64,000 nt of DNA from Microbispora sp. H13382. GTDB taxonomy: Bacteria > Actinomycetota > Actinomycetes > Streptosporangiales > Streptosporangiaceae. Each line of letters begins with the position of its first letter. Position 1 is the first letter of the stretch. Below, piece after piece: positions 53,233-62,002 of this stretch. Where the stretch lies: assembly GCF_014161445.1 (NCBI RefSeq), contig NZ_JABBXA010000020.1:1-64000 (forward strand). The letters run 5' to 3'. The position numbers and the translations under genes are program-made. The notes under the pieces were generated by a model. The model did not search any database and had not been told where the DNA came from. It saw only the letters and a list, made by a program, of their open reading frames with translations.

Positions 53233-55587
53233 ATGCGCACCGCGTTGTTCCCAGAGGGTTTCGTCTGGGGAGTGTCCACGTCCGCGTTCCAGATCGAGGG
53301 CGCCACCGACCGCGACGGCCGGGGCCCCTCGATCTGGGACGCCTTCGCGGGCGGGGGATACGGCGACCCGGCCTGCGACCACTACCTGCGCCACGCCGAG
53401 GACGTCCGGCTGATGCAGGACCTGGGCATCGCCGCCTACCGGTTCTCCGTCAGCTGGCCACGCGTGCTGCCCGAGGGGCACGGCCGCGTCAACGGCCCGG
53501 GGCTCGACTTCTACGACAGGCTCGTGGACGAGCTGCTGGAGGCGGGCATCGCGCCGTACGCCACGTTGTACCACTGGGACCTGCCGCGGGCGCTGCAGGA
53601 CGCCGGGGGGTGGACCTCACGCGACACCGCCGGCCACTTCGCCGACTACGCCCGTGTCGTGTACGACAGGATCGGCGACCGGGTGGACACCTGGTTCACC
53701 TTCAACGAGCCGTGGGTGGCCGCCTTCCTCGGCCACGCCTCAGGGGTGCACGCCCCGGGCCTGCGGTCGGCGGCCGACGCCTTCGTGGGCGCCCACCACA
53801 TGCTTCTCGCGCACGGGCTGAGCCTGGAGGCGCTGCGCGCGGGGGGCGCCGCCAGAGCCGGCATCGTGCTGAACCTCTCCCCCGTCCTCACTCCCGCTCA
53901 GCTCGGGGACATGTCCACCGACGTCCCCGCGGAGGACGCCGAGGCGGCGGCGAGGATCGACACCCTGCACAACCGGCAGTTCCTGGAGCCGGTGCTGCGA
54001 GGCCGCTACCCCGCCGAGCTGCTCCCTTTGGTCGAGAGGACCGCCGGGCTCGGCCACATCCGCGACGGGGACCTCGACCTCATCGGACGGCCCGTCGACC
54101 TGCTGGGGGTCAACTACTACACGCCCATCACGGTGCAGGCCCAGCCCAGCGCCGCGGCCGACCCGGCCTTCCCGGGCAGCGAGGGCGTTCTGTTCAGCAG
54201 TGTGCCCACGGCCGTCACCGCGATGGGCTGGCCCATCATGCCGAACGGCCTGTCCCTGGTCCTGCGGCGCCTGTCCGAGGACTACCCCGAGACCGAGCTG
54301 ATGATCACGGAGAACGGCGCCGACTTCGAGGACGTCGTGACCGGCGACGGCATCCACGACGTCGACCGGATCAGCTTCGTCGAGGAGCACCTGCGGGCCC
54401 TGCGGACCTCGATCGACGAGGGCGCCCGGGTCCGCGGCTATCTGCTGTGGTCGCTGCTCGACTGCGTCGAATGGGCGGACGGCTACCGGCGCAAGTTCGG
54501 CATCGTCCACGTCGACTTCACCACGCAGCGGCGGCTGCTCAAGGACAGCGCGCTGTGGTATCGCGACGTCATCAAGCGCAACGGGCTCGGCGCGGAGCGG
54601 CCGAAGCGGCCCACGCTCGAGACCGTCGCCGCTCGCGCGGGCGTCTCCAGGGCCACGGTCTCGCGGGTCGTGAACGGGGACGCGCGGGTCAGCCCCGAGG
54701 TGCGCGCCGCGGTGCTGCGCGCCGTGCAGGAGCTGGGCTACGTGCCCAACGCCGCCGCCAGGAGCCTCGTCACCCGGCGGACCGACTCCGTCGCGCTCGT
54801 CCTGTCGGTCCCCCGGCACGGCGGCGAGGCGCTCACCTCCGCCGTCGTCCAGTACGTCACCAGCGTCCTCGAAGGAGCCGGCAAGCAGATCACCCTCATG
54901 CTCGCCGACACGGCCGAAAGCCATCGGCGCATCATCCGGCACGTCGAGGCGCGGCAGGTCGACGGGGTCGTGCTCGTCCCTCCGGACGGCCCGGACACGC
55001 TCACCGAGCGGCTCGCCCGCACCGGGGTGCCGGTCGTGCTGCTCGGCAAGCCCGTGATCGCCTCCCTCGTGCCGCACGTGGACGTGGACAACGCCGGCGG
55101 CGCGAAGGCGGCCACCCGGCACCTCCTCGACCGGGGCCGCCGCCGCATCGGCGTGATCTGCGGCCCCATGGACCTCGTCGCCGTACAGGACCGCCTCAAC
55201 GGGCACCTGGCCACGCTCCACGAAGACGGACTGCGGCCGGCGATCGCGCTCGCCGGCCTGGACGGCGCGTCGGGCGCCGCCGCGGCCCGCGAGCTCCTGT
55301 CCGGTGACCAGGACCTCGACGCGGTGTTCGCCACCTCGGACGAGCTGGCGATCGGCGCCATGGAGGCGGCGCGCGAGAGGGGACTGCGGGTGCCGGAGGA
55401 TCTGGCGGTCGTCGGCTTCGGCGACATCCACGCCGCCTCCTGCACGACCCCGCCGCTCACCACCGTCCGGGTGCCCGCCGCGGACCAGGCCCTGGCCCTG
55501 GCGCGGCTGCTCCTGTCCCGCCTCGACGGTCGTCACACCAGCCCCGTCGTCCTCCCCACGCGCCTGGTGGTCCGCGCTACGACGTGA
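53233..55587 (+). CDS. GH1 beta-glucosidase fused in frame to a LacI-family repressor
   Basis: 784 residues in one frame. Residues 1-449 are a whole GH1 beta-glucosidase: acid/base Glu159 in TFNEP, nucleophile Glu360 in MITENGAD, aglycone-site NEP and WSLLDCVEWADGY all present. After an eight-residue link (450-457) comes a complete LacI/GalR regulator: HTH at about 458-505 (KRPTLETVAARAGVSRATVS), hinge, and a periplasmic-binding-type sensor domain (about 515-784) with VPEDLAVVGFGDI. No ATG or GTG in frame precedes the HTH, so separate translation of the regulator is unlikely unless a rare start is used. In related actinomycetes these are two genes (for example bglC and cebR). A sequencing error that removed a stop cannot be excluded. 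Confidence 0.88.
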   Translation: MRTALFPEGFVWGVSTSAFQIEGATDRDGRGPSIWDAFAGGGYGDPACDHYLRHAEDVRLMQDLGIAAYRFSVSWPRVLPEGHGRVNGPGLDFYDRLVDELLEAGIAPYATLYHWDLPRALQDAGGWTSRDTAGHFADYARVVYDRIGDRVDTWFTFNEPWVAAFLGHASGVHAPGLRSAADAFVGAHHMLLAHGLSLEALRAGGAARAGIVLNLSPVLTPAQLGDMSTDVPAEDAEAAARIDTLHNRQFLEPVLRGRYPAELLPLVERTAGLGHIRDGDLDLIGRPVDLLGVNYYTPITVQAQPSAAADPAFPGSEGVLFSSVPTAVTAMGWPIMPNGLSLVLRRLSEDYPETELMITENGADFEDVVTGDGIHDVDRISFVEEHLRALRTSIDEGARVRGYLLWSLLDCVEWADGYRRKFGIVHVDFTTQRRLLKDSALWYRDVIKRNGLGAERPKRPTLETVAARAGVSRATVSRVVNGDARVSPEVRAAVLRAVQELGYVPNAAARSLVTRRTDSVALVLSVPRHGGEALTSAVVQYVTSVLEGAGKQITLMLADTAESHRRIIRHVEARQVDGVVLVPPDGPDTLTERLARTGVPVVLLGKPVIASLVPHVDVDNAGGAKAATRHLLDRGRRRIGVICGPMDLVAVQDRLNGHLATLHEDGLRPAIALAGLDGASGAAAARELLSGDQDLDAVFATSDELAIGAMEAARERGLRVPEDLAVVGFGDIHAASCTTPPLTTVRVPAADQALALARLLLSRLDGRHTSPVVLPTRLVVRATT

Positions 55588-55614
55588 CCCTCGCGACCCT
55601 CGGGGGCGGAGGAT

Positions 55615-56304
55615 CTACCAGGGGATCGCGCCCTCCGCCGAGCTGAACGTGCCGGTGGGGCCGCCGGACGGCAGGGTCGCCATCCGCACGGCCACCGCCG
55701 CGCCCTCGGCCGCCGTACGGGTGCCGGTGTGGCCGGTCAGGTCGGTGGCGCAGTGACCGGGGTCCACCGCGTTGACGAGGATGCCCGAGCCGGCCAGCTC
55801 GTTCGCGTAGAGCACGGTGAGCGCGTTGAGCGCGCTCTTCGCCGAGTTGTAGGCCAGCATCGCCCACCCCACGTTGAAGTCGTCCTTCGCCTGGGTGAGG
55901 GTGAGGGAGGCCAGCCGGGTGGTCATGTTGACGACCCTGGCCTCGCCGGCCGCCCGCAGCAGCGGGATCATCGCGCGGGTGACGGTGACGACCCCGAACA
56001 CGCCCACCTCGTAGGTGGCGCGCATGTGGTCCGCCGTCGCGTCCGCCGGGCTGACGCCGTAGTCGCCGCAGATCGCGGCGTTGTTGACCAGCACGTCGAG
56101 CCGCCCGAACTCCTCTCCGACGAGCTTGGCCGCGTTCCCGACCATCGCGTCGTCAGTGACGTCGAGCAGCACGGGACGGGTGCCTTCGGGGGCGTGGCTC
56201 TCGTCGCGCACCCCGGCGAACACCGTCATGCCCTGCCCGGCGAGCTGCCGCGCGATCTCCCTGCCGATTCCGCGTCCCGATCCCGTGACCAGTGCGACTT
56301 TCAT
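55615..56304 (-). CDS. Short-chain dehydrogenase/reductase
   Basis: 229 residues. TGSGRGIGREIARQL cofactor motif, NNAAI, and YNSAKSALNAL with catalytic Tyr and Lys; the Ser position lies in MTTRLASLT. Probably NADPH-dependent (Arg/Asp pattern VRDESH is not decisive). Substrate unknown. Convergent with the GH1-LacI gene, 27 bases apart. Confidence 0.88.
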   Translation of the reverse strand: MKVALVTGSGRGIGREIARQLAGQGMTVFAGVRDESHAPEGTRPVLLDVTDDAMVGNAAKLVGEEFGRLDVLVNNAAICGDYGVSPADATADHMRATYEVGVFGVVTVTRAMIPLLRAAGEARVVNMTTRLASLTLTQAKDDFNVGWAMLAYNSAKSALNALTVLYANELAGSGILVNAVDPGHCATDLTGHTGTRTAAEGAAVAVRMATLPSGGPTGTFSSAEGAIPW

Positions 56305-56590
56305 CTGACTGTCCTCCTTCTGCGTCCAGGTCGCACAGTCTCGGAGTGGTCACTTGGAGCCGTCTGAGAGGTCACTTGGACGGGTGGCGGGCGCCGAGGG
56401 GCCCGGCCGCCTCCGCCATGGTCTCCGGGCGGGGGCCGGCGATCCCGGGGATCGGTGTCCCGGGGCCGGCGCGGCGTCGCGATGAACCGCACACGGCGAT
56501 CGGTTCCCTCCCGCAGGCCTGCCATCGATCTTTCGCGGCGTACGGCATAGGTTGTCTGGTGTCGTCCCCCGGGTGTGAAGGCAGGTCGTT

Positions 56591-56812
56591 GTGACTCAGG
56601 AGCTCAGCCACGAGCGGTTCGAGGCCCTCAAGCGCGAATTCGACGCGATCGACGGCGACGGCGACGGCTTCATCACCGAGGCCGAGCTGCTGTCGCACTT
56701 CCCCGGCCTGCCGCCGGAGGCGATCGGCGCGCTCGACCGGGACGCCGACGTGGACGCCGACGGCCGGTTCTCGCTCGAGGAGTTCGTCCGCCTGGCCGGC
56801 GCCCGCGACTGA
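56591..56812 (+). CDS. Small EF-hand calcium-binding protein
   Basis: 73 residues with two EF-hand loops: DGDGDGFITEAE and DADVDADGRFSLEE, both with Asp/Asn and Glu at the calcium-coordinating positions, flanked by helices. The protein is soluble and resembles calerythrin/CabD-like actinomycete calcium sensors. The start GTG at 56591 has AAGGCAGG upstream. Target unknown. Confidence 0.88.
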   Translation: MTQELSHERFEALKREFDAIDGDGDGFITEAELLSHFPGLPPEAIGALDRDADVDADGRFSLEEFVRLAGARD

Positions 56813-56846
56813 CGCGCCGCCACCCGGCACCCGACAAAAGTGCGCC

Positions 56847-56881
56847 TCACGCAAATTTACGCCTCAAGCATCTTTGCGTGA
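56847..56881 (+). promoter_or_regulatory. Inverted repeat upstream of the second TetR gene
   Basis: TCACGCAA (56847-56854) and TTGCGTGA (56874-56881) are perfect complements across 19 bases, and a second, partial palindrome TTGCGTGACGCGCAA overlaps the right arm (56874-56888). The repeats end 8-15 bases before the TetR start, as expected for autoregulation. Confidence 0.65.
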
Positions 56882-56896
56882 CGCGCAAGTAGCTGT

Positions 56897-57532
56897 ATGG
56901 TGGTCCATGTGAGCGGGGAAGGCGAGCGTCCGGGACTGCGCGAGCGCAAGAAACAGGAGACGCGCACCGCGCTGAGCTGGGCGGCGATCCGGCTCACAGT
57001 GGAGCGTGGGCTGGAGAACGTACGCGTGGAGGACATCGCGGCGGCGGCGGGCGTCGCGCCGCGAACCTTCAACAACTACTTCTCCAGCAAGGGCGAGGCG
57101 ATCGCCGCCAGACACCTCGACCGCGCCCGGCTGATCGCGCAGGAGCTGCGCCGCCGCCCGGCGTCGGAGCCCCTGTGGGAGGCCATCAAGGCCTCCGTGC
57201 TGACCCAGCTCGCCTTGGGTGAGAGCTACGGCACCGGGCAGCCGGACCAGCAGTGGCAGACCGGCATCCGGCTCATGATCAGTGAGCCCTCGCTGCAGGG
57301 CGAGATGCTCAAGGCCGACGCCATCGCCGAGGACGAACTGGCCGGGGCCATCGCCGAACGGACCGGCACCGACGTCGCCCGCGACCTCTACCCGCGCCTG
57401 GTGGCGGGCGCGGCCGGGGCCGCGATCAGGGTGGCGATGGACCACTACCTGCGATCCGATCCTCCGGTTCCCATCCGGCCGCTCATCGAGGACGCCCTCG
57501 GCCGGCTCGCCGCCGGACTGCCCGAGCCCTGA
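56897..57532 (+). CDS. TetR family transcriptional regulator
   Basis: 211 residues, or about six fewer if a later GTG is used. HTH at about residues 18-62 (KKQETRTALSWAAIRLTVERG, by its ends, and VAPRTFNNYFSSKGEAIAA). The C-terminal domain resembles those of TetR proteins with an MftR-like C-terminus found in actinomycetes. Next to a flavin monooxygenase in the same direction; it probably controls that gene and itself through the palindromes. Confidence 0.92.
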   Translation: MVVHVSGEGERPGLRERKKQETRTALSWAAIRLTVERGLENVRVEDIAAAAGVAPRTFNNYFSSKGEAIAARHLDRARLIAQELRRRPASEPLWEAIKASVLTQLALGESYGTGQPDQQWQTGIRLMISEPSLQGEMLKADAIAEDELAGAIAERTGTDVARDLYPRLVAGAAGAAIRVAMDHYLRSDPPVPIRPLIEDALGRLAAGLPEP

Positions 57533-57774
57533 CAGACGGACATCCCCTCGGGGGAGCCCGACGACTCGTCGTGTGACGTGCCGCGCCGGCACGCCGCGCG
57601 GCCTCGCACACCCTGACGCCGTCGCCACGGCAGCCCGGCGCCGGCCCTTTCACTCGCCATGCCGAGAATCCGGCCTGCCGCGAGTCCGCCACATCGAGGG
57701 TTCGGCGTGCCGCGAGTTCACCCTGCCATCTCTCATTCGCAAGTGCCCTGCTCGAACCGCCAAGGAGGAGCACC

Positions 57775-59313
57775 ATGACCGAAGACGTCGTGATCGCCGG
57801 AGCCGGACCGAACGGGCTGATGCTCGCCTGCGAGCTGAGGCTCGCCGGAGTGCGGCCGATCGTGCTGGAACGCCTGCGCGGGCGTACCGAGGAGAACCGG
57901 GCCAACGGACTGGTGGGCCAGGTCGTCCGCGCCCTCGACCGCCGCGGCCTGTACGAACGCCTGAGCGGCAGCGCCGAGCCGCCCCGGCCGAGCCCGGCCT
58001 TCGTGTTCGGCGCCATGCCCCTCGACCTGAGCCGGCTCGACGACAACCCGATGTACGGCCTGCCGGTGCCGCAGCGGCGAATCGAGCAGGCGCTGGAGGA
58101 GCGCGCGCGCGAACTCGGCGTGGAGATCCGCCGGGGTCACGAGCTGACCGGGCTCTCCCAGGATGCCGACGGCGTCACCACGGAGATCGCCGGGCCGGAG
58201 GGCGGCTATCGCCTGCGCACCCGCTACCTCGTGGGCGCGGACGGCGGGCACAGCGTCACCCGCAAGCTGTGCGGCATCGGCTTTCCGGGAGTGACCAGGG
58301 ACGACTCCGTCTCGCGCGGCGCGCATGTCACCGTGCCCGCCGAGCTGATCGATCCCGTCACCGGCGGGCTGAACGTGCCCGGCTACGGACCGATCCCCCC
58401 GTTCATGCACCACCGCACCGACGACGGTCTGTTCGTGTACGCGCCGTTCCCCACGGGGACGCTCGTCAACACCACCGAGTGGCACCAGGACGGCGGCGAC
58501 CAGCCGATGAGCCTGGACGAGCTACGCCAGAGCATCCGCCGCGTGCTCGGCGCCGACCTGCCGTTCGGCCCGCCCGAGGGCGAGGGCCCGCACCAGCTGC
58601 GCCGTCTGACCGGCGGAAACACCCGCCTGGCCGAACGCTTCCGGGACAACAGGGTGCTGCTGCTGGGCGACGCCGCGCACGTGCACAGCGCGATCGGCGG
58701 CCCCGGCCTCAACCTGGGCCTCCAGGACGCGATCAACCTGGGCTGGAAGCTCGCCGCCGAGATCCACGGCTGGGCTCCGCCCGGCCTGCTCGACAGCTAC
58801 GAGACCGAGCGGCGCCGGGCCGCGGAACGCGTCGTCATGCACACGCAGGCGCAGTCCGCGCTGATCGCTCCCGGGCCGGAGGTGACCGCGCTGCGCGCCC
58901 TGTTCGGCGAGCTGCTGCGCGACGAGCGCACCGTCAAGCACATCGCGGACATGATGTCCGGCGCCGACATCAGGTATGACCTCGACGGGACCCACCCCCT
59001 CATCGGGCGCCCCGCCCCCGACCTCGTACTGGAGACGGAGACCGGCTCCGTACGGCTCGCCGAGCTGACCAGGACCGCCCGGCCGCTGCTCCTCGACCTG
59101 ACGCCCGGCGCCGCGCTGGCCGGGGCACTTCACGGCCGGCACGACCGCGTGGACCTCGTCACCGCGAAGCCGAGCCGGGAAGGCCTCCCCACCGCGCTGC
59201 TGCTGCGCCCGGACTGCTACGTGGCCTGGGCGTCCGACTCCCCCAACCCGGATGTGAAGGAGCTCGACACCCTGCGTGCGGCGCTGGCCTCCGCCTTCGG
59301 CCCGGCCCGCTGA
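57775..59313 (+). CDS. FAD-dependent aromatic monooxygenase
   Basis: 512 residues of the class A (PheA/TetX/RdmE) flavoprotein hydroxylases: GAGPNGLMLACELRLAG (FAD-binding), the DG motif VGADGGHSVTRKLCGI, the GD motif LLLGDAAHVHSAIGGPGLNLG, and a thioredoxin-like C-terminal domain (about residues 400-512). Hydroxylates aromatic compounds such as polyketides, or inactivates antibiotics such as rifampicin or tetracycline. An AAGGAGGAG sequence precedes the ATG. TetR control is inferred. Confidence 0.92.
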   Translation: MTEDVVIAGAGPNGLMLACELRLAGVRPIVLERLRGRTEENRANGLVGQVVRALDRRGLYERLSGSAEPPRPSPAFVFGAMPLDLSRLDDNPMYGLPVPQRRIEQALEERARELGVEIRRGHELTGLSQDADGVTTEIAGPEGGYRLRTRYLVGADGGHSVTRKLCGIGFPGVTRDDSVSRGAHVTVPAELIDPVTGGLNVPGYGPIPPFMHHRTDDGLFVYAPFPTGTLVNTTEWHQDGGDQPMSLDELRQSIRRVLGADLPFGPPEGEGPHQLRRLTGGNTRLAERFRDNRVLLLGDAAHVHSAIGGPGLNLGLQDAINLGWKLAAEIHGWAPPGLLDSYETERRRAAERVVMHTQAQSALIAPGPEVTALRALFGELLRDERTVKHIADMMSGADIRYDLDGTHPLIGRPAPDLVLETETGSVRLAELTRTARPLLLDLTPGAALAGALHGRHDRVDLVTAKPSREGLPTALLLRPDCYVAWASDSPNPDVKELDTLRAALASAFGPAR

Positions 59314-59319
59314 GCGAGG

Positions 59320-60567
59320 TCAGCCGGCGGCGCCGGACAGCTCGGGGTTCTGCCGGCGGATGGGCGTGAAGAACGCGGCGACCGCGATCAGCAGGCAGGC
59401 CACCCCGGCCAGCAGGCACACCACCGCGACGCCGTGGTGCTGCGCGCCCCAGGTCAGCACGGCCGCCCCCGCGGGGCCCAGCGAGAAGTGGATCGTCCAG
59501 AAGGCGGCGGTGACCCTGCCCAGCAGGTGGTCGGGCGTGACCTGCTGGCGCAGCGACATCGAGCAGATCCCGGCCACGCTGACACAGGCGAGATAGACGG
59601 CGGCCGTCGCCGCGGCCGCCGGGACCCGGGTGGACAGGCCGAGTCCCGCGACGGCGAGCCCGGCGAGCGAGATCGCCCCGATCCATGACGCGCCGAACCC
59701 CAGCCTCCTGCGTACGAAACCGACGAGGAGCGAACCGGCGACGGTGCCCAGCGCGCCGATCGCGAGCACCGCTCCCACCGCGCCGTCGGCCTGGCCGAGG
59801 TCGTGCTTGAGGTGGTAGATCAGCACGTCGGTCAGCCCGAGGGTCAGGAAGATGAAGAACGACAGCAGGACGGTCAGAGCGCGCAGCACCGGCTGCCGCC
59901 ACAGGAAGCGCGCTCCGGCGAGCAGTTCGCGCCAGGACCCGCGCTCCTCGTCCGGCGCGGACGACGGCTGCCGCCTGAGCCGGATCGACAGGACGCCCAG
60001 CGCGGAGACCCCGAAGCTGGCCGCGTTGATCGCGATCGCGGCCGTGGGGCCGAACCAGCCCGCGACCACCCCGGCCAGCAGCGGGCCACCGATCCCCGCC
60101 GCGGCGGCGGTGGCGCCGAGCCGCCCGTTGGCCTCGGTGATCTGGTCCGCGTCGACCAGCCCCCGCACCGCCGTGACGTACGCGACCTGGAAGACCATGC
60201 CGATCGCCTCGCAGAGCGGCAGAACCACGTAGAGCAGCCAGATCTTCGGCCCGAAGGCCCAGGCGACCGGGACGATCCCGTACAGCGCCATCCTCGCCAC
60301 GTCGCACCAGATCAGCAGGCGCCTGCGGTCGAGCCGGTCGACCAGGACCCCGGCGAAGACCCCCGCCGCCACCGAGGCGGCGCTCGCCAGGCCCGTCAGC
60401 AGGCCCATCTGCGCGACCGACCCGGTCACGTGCAGCACGAGCAGCGGGACGGCGATCAGGGCGAACGAGTCCCCCGCGACCGACAGCGTCTGGGATCCCC
60501 AGAAGACGGCGAAGTTCCGGTCACGCCACAGTTGTGATCCTTTGCCCACCCCGCCATGCTGCCGCAC
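59320..60567 (-). CDS. MFS transporter (enterobactin-exporter-like family)
   Basis: 415 residues with about 12 hydrophobic segments; MFS signature VDRLDRRRLLIWCDVARMALYG between helices 2 and 3 (by its ends), and GVLADRLDRRR-type motif. The pattern is that of the DHA3/EntS exporters of small molecules. Convergent with the flavin monooxygenase, so a drug- or metabolite-export role in the same cluster is possible but not shown. Confidence 0.9.
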   Translation of the reverse strand: MRQHGGVGKGSQLWRDRNFAVFWGSQTLSVAGDSFALIAVPLLVLHVTGSVAQMGLLTGLASAASVAAGVFAGVLVDRLDRRRLLIWCDVARMALYGIVPVAWAFGPKIWLLYVVLPLCEAIGMVFQVAYVTAVRGLVDADQITEANGRLGATAAAAGIGGPLLAGVVAGWFGPTAAIAINAASFGVSALGVLSIRLRRQPSSAPDEERGSWRELLAGARFLWRQPVLRALTVLLSFFIFLTLGLTDVLIYHLKHDLGQADGAVGAVLAIGALGTVAGSLLVGFVRRRLGFGASWIGAISLAGLAVAGLGLSTRVPAAAATAAVYLACVSVAGICSMSLRQQVTPDHLLGRVTAAFWTIHFSLGPAGAAVLTWGAQHHGVAVVCLLAGVACLLIAVAAFFTPIRRQNPELSGAAG

Positions 60568-60624
60568 CGGCGTGTGGAGGGCGCCCGGGGCGTTCGGGGC
60601 ATGACGGTGAACCGGTTCGGGCCG

Positions 60625-61053
60625 TCAGTGGTCTTCCGCACCGGGCGGGGCCGCCTGGCGTTCGAGCACCACGACCGGGATGGTGCGGGCCGTACGAGCC
60701 TGGTAGTCGGCGTACCCGGGCGCCGCGCGGACGACGTGTTCGAACAGCCGCTCGCGCCGTGCGCCCTCGGCCGGCACGGCGACGGCGTCGAACACCTCCT
60801 CGCCCACCTCGACCCGTACGGCCGGGTGCGCCAGCAGATTGTGATACCAGGCGGGGTGGCGGGGCGCGCCGCCCGCGGACGCGACGACGAGCAGGGAGCC
60901 GCCGTCGCGGACGTAGCCGAGGGGAACGGTGTGCTCCCGTCCCGACCTCGCGCCGACCGTGGTGAGCAGGAGCAGGTCGCCGCCCTCGAAGGGGCCGCCG
61001 ACCTTCCCTCCGTTGGCGCGGAACTCGTCGATGACGGACTGGTTGAATGACAC
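60625..61053 (-). CDS. Deazaflavin (F420)-dependent nitroreductase family protein
   Basis: 142 residues from a GTG at 61053 (GGAG ahead). Split-barrel flavin/F420 domain: VIDEFRANGGKVGGPF, TTVGARSGREHTVPLGYV and PAWYHNLLAHPAVRVEVGEE, matching the Ddn/FGD-like deazaflavin reductases common in actinomycetes. Uses F420H2, substrate unknown; about 57 bases upstream of the MFS gene in the same orientation. Confidence 0.9.
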   Translation of the reverse strand: MSFNQSVIDEFRANGGKVGGPFEGGDLLLLTTVGARSGREHTVPLGYVRDGGSLLVVASAGGAPRHPAWYHNLLAHPAVRVEVGEEVFDAVAVPAEGARRERLFEHVVRAAPGYADYQARTARTIPVVVLERQAAPPGAEDH

Positions 61054-61414
61054 GCGGAAACTCCAAGAACGATGAGGATTGCGGGCCTGCGAGAGGTTGC
61101 GCAGGCGAAGTGCGGTGCCGCCACGCCGCTCCGGAACCGGACGGCCGAGCGGGAACGGCACGGCAAGGGCGCGATACGCGGAAGCGCTCGCCACGGGGAT
61201 ACGATCACCCGGCGGTGCGGCGTCAGGCGGGAGATGCGGAGTGGGTACTCACGGCGTCGGTCCCTTCACGAAGGTGCGGCCCGGCCACCGATCGGACCAT
61301 CGCCGCCTCCCTGGGACGGCGTTCACATGATCGGCGCCACGCGGCACGCCGATCATTAGAGCCGGGCTGGTCCGCACCTGTCAATGCCGGTACACACGCC
61401 GAGGAGAGGGCCGC
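61054..61414. other. Intergenic region without recognised gene
   Basis: About 360 bases between the divergent deazaflavin reductase and GNAT genes. It contains both promoters by position, but no clean -10/-35 pair, no tRNA and no repeat stood out. Short open frames here lack ribosome-binding sites and natural codon usage. Confidence 0.5.
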
Positions 61415-61951
61415 ATGGCGGACCAGGACACCACGATCCGGCTCGTCCGGGTGGACGACGCCGACGTCGTCGCGGCGCATCGCGCCCGCGACAGGCATGC
61501 GTACGCCGCCTGGGAACCGGCCCAGCCGGACGAGTTCTACACGGCGGCCGGGCAGCGCCGGCGCATCGAGACGCTGCTCGACGAGCACGACCGGGGCGAG
61601 CGCTGGCCGGCGGTCATCCTCGCGGGCGACGAGGTCGTCGGCCAGGTGACCGTGAGCACGATCCTGCGCGGCCCCTTTCGCAAGGGCTTCCTGGGCTACT
61701 GGGTCGCCTCGGCCTTCGACGGCCGCGGGCACGCGACCCGGGCGGTGGGCCTGATACTCACCGTGATGGCCGAGGAGCTCGGGCTGCGCCGCGCCGAGGC
61801 GCACACGCGCATGGACAACCTGGCCTCGCAGCGGGTGCTGCGTGCCAACGGCTTCCACCCCTGGGGCATCGCCCACTCCCACATCTTCCTGGACGGCGCA
61901 TGGCATGACGAGGTGTTCTGGGAGCGCCTGCTGGACGACGTTTCGTCTTGA
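61415..61951 (+). CDS. GNAT family N-acetyltransferase (RimJ-like)
   Basis: 178 residues. GNAT core with the acetyl-CoA-binding region VASAFDGRGHATRAVGLIL (motif A), the preceding beta-bulge GPFRKGFLGYW, and the C-terminal LGLRRAEAHTRMDNLASQRV, NGFHPWG. Pattern is that of RimJ/RimL-type enzymes which acetylate protein N-termini or small amines. GAGGAGAGG precedes the ATG. Confidence 0.9.
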   Translation: MADQDTTIRLVRVDDADVVAAHRARDRHAYAAWEPAQPDEFYTAAGQRRRIETLLDEHDRGERWPAVILAGDEVVGQVTVSTILRGPFRKGFLGYWVASAFDGRGHATRAVGLILTVMAEELGLRRAEAHTRMDNLASQRVLRANGFHPWGIAHSHIFLDGAWHDEVFWERLLDDVSS

Positions 61952-62002
61952 CCATCGCCTGGTACACCAGTTGAACATTCCCGGCGCGTCGCGTGCCGCT
62001 CC

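Noticed and set aside
55588-55614. Possible frameshift or truncated regulator after the GH1-LacI gene
   Set aside because: The LacI part runs to a full-length C-terminus and the gap to the convergent SDR is only 27 bases.
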